From contig NZ_CP050154.1 in assembly GCF_011617705.1 (NCBI RefSeq), forward strand, positions 2,356,001 to 2,420,000: a stretch of 64,000 bases of DNA. Reading direction: 5' to 3'. The notes under the pieces are model-generated. The model was not told the origin of the DNA and did not search any database. It saw nothing but the letters and a program-made list of their open reading frames with translations. The stretch comes from Brevibacterium limosum (lineage in GTDB: Bacteria; Actinomycetota; Actinomycetes; Actinomycetales; Brevibacteriaceae). Below, piece after piece: positions 33,867 through 42,388 of this stretch (position 1 is the stretch's first letter; every line of letters starts with the position of its first letter). A program made the translations under genes and the position numbers.

Positions 33867-34088
33867 ATGGAAATCAAGATCGGCGTCAAGCAGACTCAGC
33901 GCGAGATCGTCCTCGAAACGGACGAAGAGGCGAAGGCACTCGCCGCTCGCGTCGAAGAGACGATCCAGTCCGAGGGACTGCTGACCTTCACTGATACGAA
34001 GGGCCGTCAGGTCTTCGTCCCCTCGGCTTCGCTCGGCTACCTCGAAATCGGTGCCGAGTCAGCACGGCGTGTGGGCTTCAGCGCCTGA
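33867..34088 (+). CDS. DUF3107 family protein
   Basis: A 73-residue actinobacterial protein of the DUF3107 family. It starts MEIKIGVKQTQREIVLET, contains the conserved EEAKALAARVEETIQSEGLLTFTDTKGRQVFVPSASLGYLEIG, and ends at residue 73. AAGGAGCACC precedes the ATG. It is a small soluble alpha/beta protein of unknown role, conserved beside a TetR regulator and a DEAD-box helicase. The hairpin at 34109-34138 ends its transcript. Confidence 0.88.
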   Translation: MEIKIGVKQTQREIVLETDEEAKALAARVEETIQSEGLLTFTDTKGRQVFVPSASLGYLEIGAESARRVGFSA

Positions 34089-34108
34089 GCAGCGCCGCTG
34101 AGCTGATG

Positions 34109-34138
34109 AGGGCCCCGGTCATCGTGACCGGGGCCCTT
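34109..34138. terminator. Terminator between DUF3107 and the ferritin-like gene
   Basis: AGGGCCCCGGTC and GACCGGGGCCCT are perfect 12-base arms with a five-base loop, followed by TCT. It serves two convergent genes. Confidence 0.75.
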
Positions 34139-34214
34139 CTGCATCGACCGCGGACAGACCAGCCCCGAGGCGGCCGGCCCGACAGACTGCCCATGCTGTC
34201 GGAGAGGCCCTGAC

Positions 34215-34847
34215 TCAGGCGACGAGACCGAGCGCCGACATCCGCTTCGAGTGATTCGACGTCACCGCCGGGATCAGCTCGACGACGAGGTCTTCGTCGA
34301 GGCCGAGGAACGGGTCGGTGAGCAGACTGCGCGCCCGTCCCAGGGTCTCGGCGACGAGCTTGCGGCCCCACAGCGCCAGCCGCGAAGCCAGCTGTGTGTC
34401 GACGGCCACTTCGGATGTCAGACGATTGCGCGCATATTCGCTGGCCCGTGTATCATCGAGAATTGCAATAGCCAGGCTGTATCCGGGCTCCGCGAGTTCG
34501 TCCACCGCCGTGCGGTAGAAATCATTCATGATTCCGTCGAAGACGAATCCCTTCATGAGGCTTTCGTACCAGTCGCGAGGACGAGTCCTTTCAGCCAGAG
34601 TGCTGAAGGTCGGTTCGAAATGCTGACAGAGCTCGATCACATCCTGGCCCATCTGATCAATGTGCTGTGAGAGCTGTTCGAAGTTCGCGAATGACTGAGA
34701 GGCCAGCCGCGCCAGGATGACCTTGTCATCCAGATCCGCTGCGGTCGTCGCGTTTGTGGCCATACGTTCGAAACCGGTCAGCTCGCCGAACGCCAGAAGC
34801 GCGAGCGTCGCAGCATCAGTACCGGCCAATGGGACAGAATCGGGCAT
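34215..34847 (-). CDS. Ferritin-like-fold protein (MiaE-like, tRNA hydroxylase-related)
   Basis: A 210-residue all-helical protein of the ferritin-like family that actinobacteria carry next to a DEAD-box helicase and DUF3107; it is often annotated as a MiaE/tRNA-(ms2io6A)-hydroxylase-like protein. Helices start at LLAFGELTGFERMATNATTAADL. Acidic residues suitable for a di-iron site include the E/H pairs in LTGFER, IELCQHFEPTF and YESLMKGFVFDG. The canonical ExxH spacing is not obvious, so metal binding is uncertain and tRNA hydroxylation should not be assumed. The start has TAGTCT six bases upstream and no ribosome site. Confidence 0.7.
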   Translation of the reverse strand: MPDSVPLAGTDAATLALLAFGELTGFERMATNATTAADLDDKVILARLASQSFANFEQLSQHIDQMGQDVIELCQHFEPTFSTLAERTRPRDWYESLMKGFVFDGIMNDFYRTAVDELAEPGYSLAIAILDDTRASEYARNRLTSEVAVDTQLASRLALWGRKLVAETLGRARSLLTDPFLGLDEDLVVELIPAVTSNHSKRMSALGLVA

Positions 34848-34853
34848 AGTTCA

Positions 34854-34859
34854 AGACTA
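34854..34859 (-). promoter_or_regulatory. -10 element of the ferritin-like gene, leaderless type
   Basis: TAGTCT on the minus strand, six bases before the ATG at 34847. Confidence 0.45.
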
Positions 34860-34907
34860 CCGGTTCGCACCGTGACAAGCGCATACGCGCTAAAAGGAGT
34901 TTGGAAT

Positions 34908-36434
34908 ATGGCGGAGACAGAAGCGGATTTCGCGGAGCTGGGAGTCGCCGGACCGATCGTGGCCTCGCTGGCCTCGGCAGGAATCACCCATCCCTTCCCC
35001 ATTCAGTCGCTGACGCTGCCCGTGGCACTGTCGGGCGCCGACATCATCGGGCAGGCGAAGACGGGCACCGGCAAGACCTTGGGCTTCGGAATTCCCCTGC
35101 TCCAACGCGTCGTCGGCAAGACCGAGGACTCTTCGGTCACCTCCGACCCCGAGTCGACCCCCGACAGCTGGGGCGACTCGAAGGAGCCGCGGCTGCCGCA
35201 GGCGCTTGTCGTCGTGCCCACCCGTGAACTGGCCAAGCAGGTCGCAGCCGATCTCGTCACCGCCTCGGTGCAGCGCGATATCGACATCATGACGATCTAC
35301 GGCGGCATGGATTTCGATCCGCAGATCAACCGCCTCAAGTCCGGCGTCGACGTCGTCGTCGGCACGCCGGGTCGCCTCCTCGACCTCTACGGACGCAAGA
35401 TCCTCAAACTTCACCGGGTCCGTACCGTCGTCCTCGACGAGGCCGATGAGATGCTCGATCTCGGCTTCCTGCCCGATGTGGAGAAGATCATCAACGCGGT
35501 GCCCGCTCACCGCCAGACGATGCTGTTCTCTGCCACCATGCCCGCCGCTGTCATCACCCTGGCCCGCCGCTACATGAATCAGCCCACTCATATCCGTGCT
35601 CAGGACCATGAGGATCTGACGCTGACGGGGAAGAACACGACGCAGTTCGTCTACCGAGCCCATTCGATGGACAAATCCGAACTCGTCGCGCGCATGCTGC
35701 AGGCCGAGGGCCGCGGACGCACGATCATCTTCACCCGCACCAAGCGCACCGCCGACAAGCTCGCCGCTGAACTCGAAGACCGTGGATTCGCGGTCAAGGC
35801 CCTGCACGGCGATCTCGGCCAGTCGCAGCGTGAGAAGGCTCTGAAGTCCTTCCGCGACGGCAAGGTCGACGTCCTCGTGGCCACGGATGTCGCCGCCCGA
35901 GGTATCGACATCGACGATGTCACCCATGTCGTCAATTACCAGTGCCCCGAGGATGAGAAGACCTACGTCCACCGCATCGGACGCACCGGTCGTGCCGGCA
36001 ACTCCGGTGTCGCCATGACCCTGGTCGACTGGGATGATATGCCCCGCTGGCGTCTCATCAACAAGGCCCTCGGCCTCGATTTCGACGAACCCGCCGAAAC
36101 CTATTCGACGTCACCGCACTTCTTCTCCGACCTGGGCATCCCGAAGGGCACCAAGGGTCGCCTGCCGCGCCAGCACGCCGAAGGCGAAGGCGAAGGCGAG
36201 AAGAGCACTGGTGAGCGGAAGGGCCGCGGATCCGATCGTGGGTCCGGACGCGGCCGTTCCGATTCACGCCGAGGCGGCTCATCCGAGGGTCGAGACTCCT
36301 CTTCCGACTCCGGTGAGGAAGGCCGCAAACCACGTCGCCAGCGCACGCGTCGCCGCACCCGCGGCGGCAACCCGGTCAACCGCGCACAAGGCGGTCGGGC
36401 CGGACGTACTGCCTCCGACTCCAGCGAGGACTGA
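34908..36434 (+). CDS. DEAD-box RNA helicase
   Basis: A 508-residue SF2 helicase. The Q-motif region (GITHPFPIQSLTLP) precedes motif I AKTGTGKT, then PTREL, DEAD in VVLDEADEMLDLGF, SAT in LFSATMP, and HRIGRTGRAGN, so every core motif is intact. A low-complexity basic C-terminal tail (from about residue 420), rich in Arg, Gly, Ser and Asp and ending RRQRTRRRTRGGNPVNRAQGG, would contact RNA. AAGGAG lies nine bases before the ATG. Likely roles are ribosome assembly, RNA turnover or cold adaptation. The position beside DUF3107 matches the mycobacterial rhlE-like gene. Confidence 0.93.
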   Translation: MAETEADFAELGVAGPIVASLASAGITHPFPIQSLTLPVALSGADIIGQAKTGTGKTLGFGIPLLQRVVGKTEDSSVTSDPESTPDSWGDSKEPRLPQALVVVPTRELAKQVAADLVTASVQRDIDIMTIYGGMDFDPQINRLKSGVDVVVGTPGRLLDLYGRKILKLHRVRTVVLDEADEMLDLGFLPDVEKIINAVPAHRQTMLFSATMPAAVITLARRYMNQPTHIRAQDHEDLTLTGKNTTQFVYRAHSMDKSELVARMLQAEGRGRTIIFTRTKRTADKLAAELEDRGFAVKALHGDLGQSQREKALKSFRDGKVDVLVATDVAARGIDIDDVTHVVNYQCPEDEKTYVHRIGRTGRAGNSGVAMTLVDWDDMPRWRLINKALGLDFDEPAETYSTSPHFFSDLGIPKGTKGRLPRQHAEGEGEGEKSTGERKGRGSDRGSGRGRSDSRRGGSSEGRDSSSDSGEEGRKPRRQRTRRRTRGGNPVNRAQGGRAGRTASDSSED

Positions 36435-36459
36435 GGCGCAGGATTCCGCTCACAGCATG

Positions 36460-36497
36460 AACGCAGGGCTCCGACCGACCGGTCGGAGCCCTGCGTT
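36460..36497. terminator. Strong bidirectional terminator
   Basis: AACGCAGGGCTCCGACC and its complement form a 17-bp perfect stem with a four-base loop between the convergent DEAD-box and PHP genes. The hairpin starts with AA and ends with TT. Confidence 0.8.
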
Positions 36498-36557
36498 CGT
36501 CCATTGCCCGATTCGACGAGTCCCCCGAAGTTCCCGCCCGAAGTGCCGCGGCTGAAC

Positions 36558-37415
36558 TCAGCCCTGGATGTACTCGACGCCGCGCGGCCGTGAGGCGGCA
36601 CGGTCGAGCAGCTTCGCGAGCATATGGTCGGAAGTCACGTGCTCGCCGAGGCGGTTGGGCTTGCCTGTGCCGTGGTAGTCACTGGACCCGGTGACGATGA
36701 GGTCGTGCTCATGAGCCAGACGCCGCATCGCCTCACGCTCCTGCGGAGGGTTGTCCCGGTGGTCGACTTCGAGTCCGTCGAGGCCGGCGGCGATGAATTC
36801 GGTCATCGCCGAATCGGGCACGACCCGACCGCGCATGGCCGCACGCGGATGGGCGAAGACCGAGACTCCCCCGGCCTCCCGGATGAGCCCGATCGCGGTG
36901 ATCGGGTCGATCGTCGGCAGGGACACATGGTATTTGCCCTGGCTCGACAGAATCGATGAGAACGCTTCGGTGCGGTTGTCGACGACACCGGCTGCCACAA
37001 GCGCATCGGCGATATGAGGACGGCCGATCGTGGCGTCCTCGCCGGAGACCGAGAGCACCGCATCCATGTCGATCGGATAGTCCTCGGCCAGTCGTTCGAT
37101 GATGAGGTGAGTGCGGTCGAGACGGGCCCGCCTCGTCTCCTGCACGACCTCGGCCAGCCCCGTATCGTACGGGTCGTGGAGGTAGGAGAGCAGGTGCACG
37201 CTGATCCCCTCGTAGCGACAGGAGATCTCTATTCCCCGGACCAGCCCGAGCCCGTAGACCCGGGCGGCATCCTCGGCAAGCGTCCAACCGGCGGTGGTGT
37301 CGTGGTCTGTGATGCCGACGACGTCGATGCCCTCCATCGAGGCTTCTGAGATGAGTTCGGAGGGGGTCTGGGTCCCGTCCGAGAATGCGGTGTGCACATG
37401 GAGATCGATGACCAT
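36558..37415 (-). CDS. PHP-domain metal-dependent phosphoesterase
   Basis: A 285-residue protein of the PHP (polymerase and histidinol phosphatase) family. Metal ligands are visible in IDLHVHTAFSDG (HxH), GITDHDTTAG, and the late FAHPRA and GSSDYHGTGK motifs. The three-metal site hydrolyses phosphoesters, probably of small nucleotides or nucleoside 3',5'-bisphosphates, as seen for other stand-alone PHP proteins. I start at the ATG at 37415, which has TAGACT six bases upstream; the GTG two codons earlier does not fit. It is divergent from the aminopeptidase P gene across 78 bp. Confidence 0.88.
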   Translation of the reverse strand: MVIDLHVHTAFSDGTQTPSELISEASMEGIDVVGITDHDTTAGWTLAEDAARVYGLGLVRGIEISCRYEGISVHLLSYLHDPYDTGLAEVVQETRRARLDRTHLIIERLAEDYPIDMDAVLSVSGEDATIGRPHIADALVAAGVVDNRTEAFSSILSSQGKYHVSLPTIDPITAIGLIREAGGVSVFAHPRAAMRGRVVPDSAMTEFIAAGLDGLEVDHRDNPPQEREAMRRLAHEHDLIVTGSSDYHGTGKPNRLGEHVTSDHMLAKLLDRAASRPRGVEYIQG

Positions 37416-37421
37416 GGTCAC

Positions 37422-37427
37422 AGTCTA
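37422..37427 (-). promoter_or_regulatory. -10 element of the PHP gene, leaderless type
   Basis: TAGACT on the minus strand, six bases before the ATG at 37415. Confidence 0.5.
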
Positions 37428-37481
37428 TCTGCATCTGTCGTTCCGACTTCCACATGAACGCACCATGTCATGCCGCCCGTC

Positions 37482-37487
37482 TAGACT
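37482..37487 (+). promoter_or_regulatory. -10 element of the aminopeptidase P gene, leaderless type
   Basis: TAGACT, six bases before the ATG at 37494. It is the same hexamer and distance as for the divergent PHP gene. Confidence 0.5.
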
Positions 37488-37493
37488 GGCGGC

Positions 37494-39020
37494 ATGACAG
37501 AGCAGAATTCAGAGACCCCAGACTCGACTCAGGACCTCGCAGACCGCGTCAACAATCGCTCACATCGACCGAATTCCACTGCCTTCCGCGATTTCGTCGC
37601 ATCCGGTTGGGACCGCACACCGCTCAACGCCGAGGCTCTCGCCGCCGCCGGTTTCACGCCGGCACGCCGGGCCGCAGTCTCCGCGGCGTTCCCCGGCGAA
37701 CGTCTCGTCGTTCCCGCCGGCGGGCTCAAGGTCCGCTCGAACGACACCGACTACCGCTTCCGTGCTCATTCCGCGTTCATCCACCTCACGGGTCTGGAAG
37801 CCGATTCCGAGCCCGATGCCGTTCTCGTCTTCGAACCAGACGACGACGGCCACGAAGTGACCCTGTACTTCCGTCCCCGCGCCGGTGCCGACACCGAAGA
37901 GTTCTTCTCCGATTCCCGCTACGGCGAGTATTGGGTCGGACCGCGCGCCGACCTCGAGGCCATGTCCACGATGACCGGCATCGCCACGGAGAACTCCGGC
38001 ACCGTCGACGACGCGATCACGAAGGACCTCGGGGCCATCTCCGTGCGGCTCGTGCGCCAGGCCGACACCCGCATCGACGGAGTCATCGACCTCGCTCGCA
38101 GCCAGGTCCAGGCCGATCTCGAGACCTCCGAGGCCGGAGACGCGGAGCTCGCCCAGATGCTCTCCGAGCTGCGCCTGATCAAGGACGACCACGAGATCGC
38201 GCAGCTGCGCGAGGCCGTCTCCATCACCCGTGCCGGTTTCGACTACGTCGTGGCATCGCTGCCGAAGGCGCTGGGCCACCGTCGCGGTGAGCGTGTCGTC
38301 GAAACCGCGTTCGAGACCGCTGCCCGCTCCGACGGCAACGGAGTCGGCTACGACACGATCGCCGCTTCGGGCAACAATGCCTGCACCCTGCACTGGATCC
38401 GCAACGACGGCCGGATCCGGGAGGGCGACCTCATCCTCGTCGACGCCGGTGCCGAAGCCGATTCGCTCTACACCGCCGACATCACCCGCACCCTGCCCGT
38501 CTCGGGCACCTTCACCGAGGTGCAGGCGAAGATCTACGATGCCGTGCTCGAAGCCTCCGATGCCGCGTTCGCCGTGGCCGCCGAGCACTCCGAGCGTCCT
38601 GTGAAGTTCCGTGAGGTCCACGAGGCGGCCATGGAAGTCATCGCGAAGCGTCTCGAAGAGTTCGGGGTTCTGCCGGTCTCCGCGGTCGAATCGCTGTCGC
38701 CTGAAGGTCAGCAGCACCGTCGGTGGATGGTGCACGGGACCAGCCACCACCTCGGTCTCGACGTCCATGACTGCGCTCAGGCGCGGGCGGAGATGTACCT
38801 GGACGCCACCATCGAACCGGGAATGGTCTTCACCATCGAACCCGGTCTGTACTTCAAGTCCGATGACCTGCTTCTGCCCGAGGAGTTCCGCGGCAATGGT
38901 GTCCGTATCGAGGACGATGTCCTCGTCACCGCCGGCGGAGTGGAGAACCTCTCCGCCGACTTCCCCCGCACCCGCGCCGAGGTCGAGGCCTGGGTGAACG
39001 GTCAGGCTCAGGACCGCTGA
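37494..39020 (+). CDS. pepP: Xaa-Pro aminopeptidase (aminopeptidase P, M24B)
   Basis: A 508-residue cytoplasmic aminopeptidase. The N-terminal creatinase-type domain includes RYRFRAHSAFIHLTGLE-like sequence. The C-terminal pita-bread domain carries the dinuclear manganese ligands: D in LVDAGAEADSLYTADITRT, H in HGTSHHLGLDVHD, E in VFTIEPGLYF and E in RIEDDVLVT. It removes N-terminal residues preceding proline. A TAGACT -10 six bases before the ATG suggests a leaderless message. The next gene, a P1 peptidase, overlaps by one base, forming a two-peptidase operon. Confidence 0.92.
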   Translation: MTEQNSETPDSTQDLADRVNNRSHRPNSTAFRDFVASGWDRTPLNAEALAAAGFTPARRAAVSAAFPGERLVVPAGGLKVRSNDTDYRFRAHSAFIHLTGLEADSEPDAVLVFEPDDDGHEVTLYFRPRAGADTEEFFSDSRYGEYWVGPRADLEAMSTMTGIATENSGTVDDAITKDLGAISVRLVRQADTRIDGVIDLARSQVQADLETSEAGDAELAQMLSELRLIKDDHEIAQLREAVSITRAGFDYVVASLPKALGHRRGERVVETAFETAARSDGNGVGYDTIAASGNNACTLHWIRNDGRIREGDLILVDAGAEADSLYTADITRTLPVSGTFTEVQAKIYDAVLEASDAAFAVAAEHSERPVKFREVHEAAMEVIAKRLEEFGVLPVSAVESLSPEGQQHRRWMVHGTSHHLGLDVHDCAQARAEMYLDATIEPGMVFTIEPGLYFKSDDLLLPEEFRGNGVRIEDDVLVTAGGVENLSADFPRTRAEVEAWVNGQAQDR

Positions 39021-40111
39021 TGACCACCGAAGCCGCTCACGGTCCGGGTTCGACCGCACGGTCCGGCCCGGTCCGCGGGCGTGGAATCCTCGAGATCCCC
39101 GGTATCCGCCTCGGCCATGCCGGTGAACTCACCGACTCCCGTCTGACCGGGATCACCGCTGTGCTGCCCCCGCCCGGTTCGACCGTCGGTGTCGATGTCC
39201 GCGGCGGTGGTCCTGCCACCCGTGAGACCGATGTCATCGCCCCCGGCACTCATTCCTACGGCGCCGACGCGATCGTCCTCACCGGCGGCTCCGCCTTCGG
39301 CCTGGGCGCCGTATCCGGGGTCGTCGACACCCTCGCCGAGGCCGGCCTCGGCTTCCACGCCCCCGGGCTCGCCGATGCGGTCATTCCGCTCGTCCCCGCG
39401 GCTGCGATCTTCGACCTCGGTCGCGGAGACGGCTCCGTGGCCCCGCCGACCCCGGCCGAAGGCTCTCAGGCGGCGCGAGCGGCGCTGTCCGGTGAGACGG
39501 TCGAGGTCCGAGGCAGCATCGGGGCCGGAGCCGGTGCCCGGTCAGGGTTCCAGAGTCTGCGCGGCGGTCTCGGGTCCTGCGCCGTCCGTCTGCCCGGCGG
39601 AATCACGGTCGCAGCTGTTGTGGTCGCGAATTCGCTGGGCACGATCGGCACCCCGTCAGGCGGTCTGTGGTTGGACCCGCTGCTGCGCTCGTTTGGTCTC
39701 GATCTGCCGAAGGTGCAGGGACTTCCCGCCACACCGCCAGCCGACTCCGGGACCGGGGCGAAGAACACAACGATCGCGATCGTCGCCACCGACGCACGGC
39801 TCGATCCGGCACAGACCACTCGGATGGCCTCGGGGGCGCATGCCGGCATCTCCCGAGCCGTGCAGCCTTCGCACACTCTCTTCGACGGCGACACGATCTT
39901 CGGCATCGCCACCGGAGCGAACGAGCTGACCTCGGGCCACGACGCCGCCACCCGAGAACTCGTGATGGTCACCGCGGCGGCGGCGGATGCGCTCAGTCTG
40001 GCGATTCTCGACGCCCATGCTTCGGCGACACCCGTCGACGGCGCGTGGGGGCAGCCGCCGACGCTGAGCGAGATCGCACCGGACTTCGCGTCCGCGTTCA
40101 CCGCTCTCTGA
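39020..40111 (+). CDS. P1/S58 peptidase family (DmpA-like)
   Basis: A 363-residue protein of the DmpA/P1 family, N-terminal nucleophile-type aminopeptidases or esterases. The segment AVVVANSLGTIGTPSGGLWLDP is at the autocleavage position, with the family's GTIG element, though the scissile Gly-Ser/Thr is not sharply defined. The block DGDTIFGIATGA and the central KNTTIAIVATDARL, with T-T, are typical. It probably acts on peptides with N-terminal D- or beta-residues or on amides. The ATG shares a base with the pepP stop, so it is translationally coupled. A strong hairpin follows. Confidence 0.85.
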   Translation: MTTEAAHGPGSTARSGPVRGRGILEIPGIRLGHAGELTDSRLTGITAVLPPPGSTVGVDVRGGGPATRETDVIAPGTHSYGADAIVLTGGSAFGLGAVSGVVDTLAEAGLGFHAPGLADAVIPLVPAAAIFDLGRGDGSVAPPTPAEGSQAARAALSGETVEVRGSIGAGAGARSGFQSLRGGLGSCAVRLPGGITVAAVVVANSLGTIGTPSGGLWLDPLLRSFGLDLPKVQGLPATPPADSGTGAKNTTIAIVATDARLDPAQTTRMASGAHAGISRAVQPSHTLFDGDTIFGIATGANELTSGHDAATRELVMVTAAAADALSLAILDAHASATPVDGAWGQPPTLSEIAPDFASAFTAL

Positions 40112-40144
40112 TGGCACTGCGTTCATCGCACTCTGGATGCAGAG

Positions 40145-40172
40145 GCGGGGCCCGCCGTTCGGCGGGCCCCGC
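40145..40172. terminator. Terminator after the two-peptidase operon
   Basis: GCGGGGCCCGCC and GGCGGGCCCCGC are perfect 12-base arms with loop GTTC, between convergent genes. Confidence 0.8.
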
Positions 40173-40246
40173 TGCTCTCGGTTCTCAGCCGCTCTCAGGC
40201 GGCCGGATCCGACGACCGCGCTGAGGTACTGCTCCCTTCAGGAGCG

Positions 40247-42172
40247 TCAGTCGTTGCGCGCCGACTGCGCCTCTTCGGAGTCGAGACCCAACGGATCCCG
40301 GACTTCCTTCTTCTGCTGAGCATCGAAGCCGTCCTGACGCAGCAGCTTCTGCGATTCGGTCTTCGCCGCGGCGTCGTCCTCGACCACGGTGAATCGGACC
40401 GTCTGGGTGAAGTCACGACCGTAGCGGTCGGTTCCGGCCACCTCGGCAGTGTGGGTGCCCAAGTCGAGATCCGAGGGGATCTCGGTCCGCCACAGGTGCG
40501 AACTCGACTGGCCGACGTTGCCGGAGGTGCGCAGATTCTGCGACGCCGTATACGGATCGGTGTACTCCCAGCCCTTGGCCAGAGCCTCGCCCCTGCCCGG
40601 CTGAGTATGCTCGGACTGCTTGGGTGCCTTGCCGTCGAAGCTGACCTCCACGCGAGCATCGGAGGTGCCGGCGAGGAAGCTCGAAGTCAGCCAGGTCTCA
40701 CCCTGTTCGAGGTCATCGCGGGTGACCACGCGCTCGGACACCGGCTTCGGGGCATCGCCCTCCTGATCAGCGTCCTGCCATTCCTGTGCCTTCTGCGCCC
40801 AGTCACGCCACTGCGGGGAGTTCACTCCGAGCAGCAGCTGGTGGTCGTCGGACTCGTTGCGCACGGTGTAGCGTTCGCTGCGCGAACCACCGTCGTACTC
40901 GAGGGTGAGCACACCCGGCTCCGAAGCGTCCTGGGTGAATGAGTATGGCAGCCCGTCGGCATTGAGGCCGCCGGAGTACCAGTCGCCGGAGACGGCGCCG
41001 GCGACGATCTGGGTGTTCGGCAGCTTCTCGATCCCGGCCTCGGCCCATTCCTTCCGCGTCTCCCCTGCGACGAGGTTCTCCTGAGTGTGCGTGTGTCCGC
41101 CGACGGTCACGGCGTTCGGGTAGTCGGCGATGACGTCGTAGAAGTCCTTCGCGTTGTCGACGACGACCTCTTTGTGCGTGAGGATGGGTGCGTGGGTGGC
41201 GATGACGACCTGAGCGTTCTTCGGCACATTCTTCAGATCGTTCTCCAGCCAGGTCAGCTGTTCCTCGGAGATCTTCTCCTTGTACTTCTTCCCGTTCGCC
41301 TTGCCCTCGTACTCGATGCTGTCGAGGACGACGAAGTGAGTCTTGCCGACGTCGTAGGAGAAGTACGAGGGTCCGAACTGATCGCGGAAGGTGTCGAGGG
41401 CGTGAGAGTCATCGACTGCGTCATAGTCCTGGTCGTGGTTGCCCGGTGCCGCTCGGACGGGCCCGTTCGTCTGCGAGTAGATGTCACGCAGTTCGTCATT
41501 GAGGCTGAGGTCGTCACCGACGTTGTCACCGAGCAGGAGCACTCCGCAGCCCCCGTAGTCGTTGCGGTCGGCGAGGTCGCCGACGGCTCCGTCGCGGGCG
41601 TAGCCCATCTCGGTCTTGTCATAGGCCTGGGTGTCGGCGGCGATCGGGCAGTTCTGGTCGTCTTTCGCCGTGGCCGTCGACTCGATCATCGGAAAGTTCA
41701 CGGCCTTCGGCGTCTCGCCCGTCGGTTCGATGCCCCCGAATTCGAGGTCGCCGGAACCGTCGGGCAGATGGTTGTAGCTGAACTGCGCGACCTTGTCCTC
41801 ATCGACGGGCACCTGCCACCCGGAGGGCTGAGTGATCGACACGGTCATGTTCTCACGCACCGGCAGCTCATAGCGGCCGTCTCCGTCGGTCTGGACGACG
41901 TCGACTCCGTTCGACACCGCCACGCCGGACACGCCCTTCTCATCACCGTCGAGCTTCGAGTTCTCGTTGACGTCGTCGAAGACCTGACCGGTGAACCTCT
42001 CCGGGTCGTCGGCCTTGCCGCGGTCGACCTGGACGTGGCCTTCGTAGAGTTCGGGCGGTGCGTCCGCGGCCATCGCCGAGGAGGGCGAGAGAAGCGGGGC
42101 GAAGAGCGAGAGCGCGGCGCAGGCTCCCAGGCCTGCGGCAGCGGTGCGCGGGCGGATTCGTCGTGTCTGCAT
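40247..42172 (-). CDS. Secreted calcineurin-like metallophosphoesterase
   Basis: A 641-residue exported enzyme. The signal peptide (RRIRPRTAAAGLGACAALSLFAP, cleaved near SAMAADA) has a twin-Arg-like start without the canonical motif. An SdrD/carboxypeptidase-regulatory-like beta domain follows (GQVFDDVNENSKLDGDEKGVSGV, about residues 50-110). The catalytic domain carries the metal-binding blocks LLLGDNVGDD, APGNHDQDY, VVIATHAPI and TVGGHTHTQ. A C-terminal beta-rich domain (about residue 430 to the end) resembles MetallophosC. GGAGAAA precedes the ATG. It probably hydrolyses extracellular phosphoesters. It lies divergent to the MgtE/CBS gene. Confidence 0.85.
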   Translation of the reverse strand: MQTRRIRPRTAAAGLGACAALSLFAPLLSPSSAMAADAPPELYEGHVQVDRGKADDPERFTGQVFDDVNENSKLDGDEKGVSGVAVSNGVDVVQTDGDGRYELPVRENMTVSITQPSGWQVPVDEDKVAQFSYNHLPDGSGDLEFGGIEPTGETPKAVNFPMIESTATAKDDQNCPIAADTQAYDKTEMGYARDGAVGDLADRNDYGGCGVLLLGDNVGDDLSLNDELRDIYSQTNGPVRAAPGNHDQDYDAVDDSHALDTFRDQFGPSYFSYDVGKTHFVVLDSIEYEGKANGKKYKEKISEEQLTWLENDLKNVPKNAQVVIATHAPILTHKEVVVDNAKDFYDVIADYPNAVTVGGHTHTQENLVAGETRKEWAEAGIEKLPNTQIVAGAVSGDWYSGGLNADGLPYSFTQDASEPGVLTLEYDGGSRSERYTVRNESDDHQLLLGVNSPQWRDWAQKAQEWQDADQEGDAPKPVSERVVTRDDLEQGETWLTSSFLAGTSDARVEVSFDGKAPKQSEHTQPGRGEALAKGWEYTDPYTASQNLRTSGNVGQSSSHLWRTEIPSDLDLGTHTAEVAGTDRYGRDFTQTVRFTVVEDDAAAKTESQKLLRQDGFDAQQKKEVRDPLGLDSEEAQSARND

Positions 42173-42376
42173 GGATTTCTCCTGTATTCGACTGTGGCGG
42201 GTTCTGCCGAGAGATGACCCTAGGGAGACGGGGCGACAACGAGGTGAAGAGGACAGGACTGCTTGATGAATAGGAGAAGAGTCCGAGTGGAACCCGACGC
42301 CCACAGCGCTCACCGCCGGGGAATGTGATCTGGCTTCAATTCGCCGAGGCGGCCGCTCAGAAGTCCACGCACCACG

Positions 42377-42382
42377 TAGTCT
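42377..42382 (+). promoter_or_regulatory. -10 element of the MgtE-N/CBS gene, leaderless type
   Basis: TAGTCT lies six bases before the ATG at 42389; no ribosome-binding site is present. Confidence 0.45.
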
Positions 42383-42388
42383 GAGACC

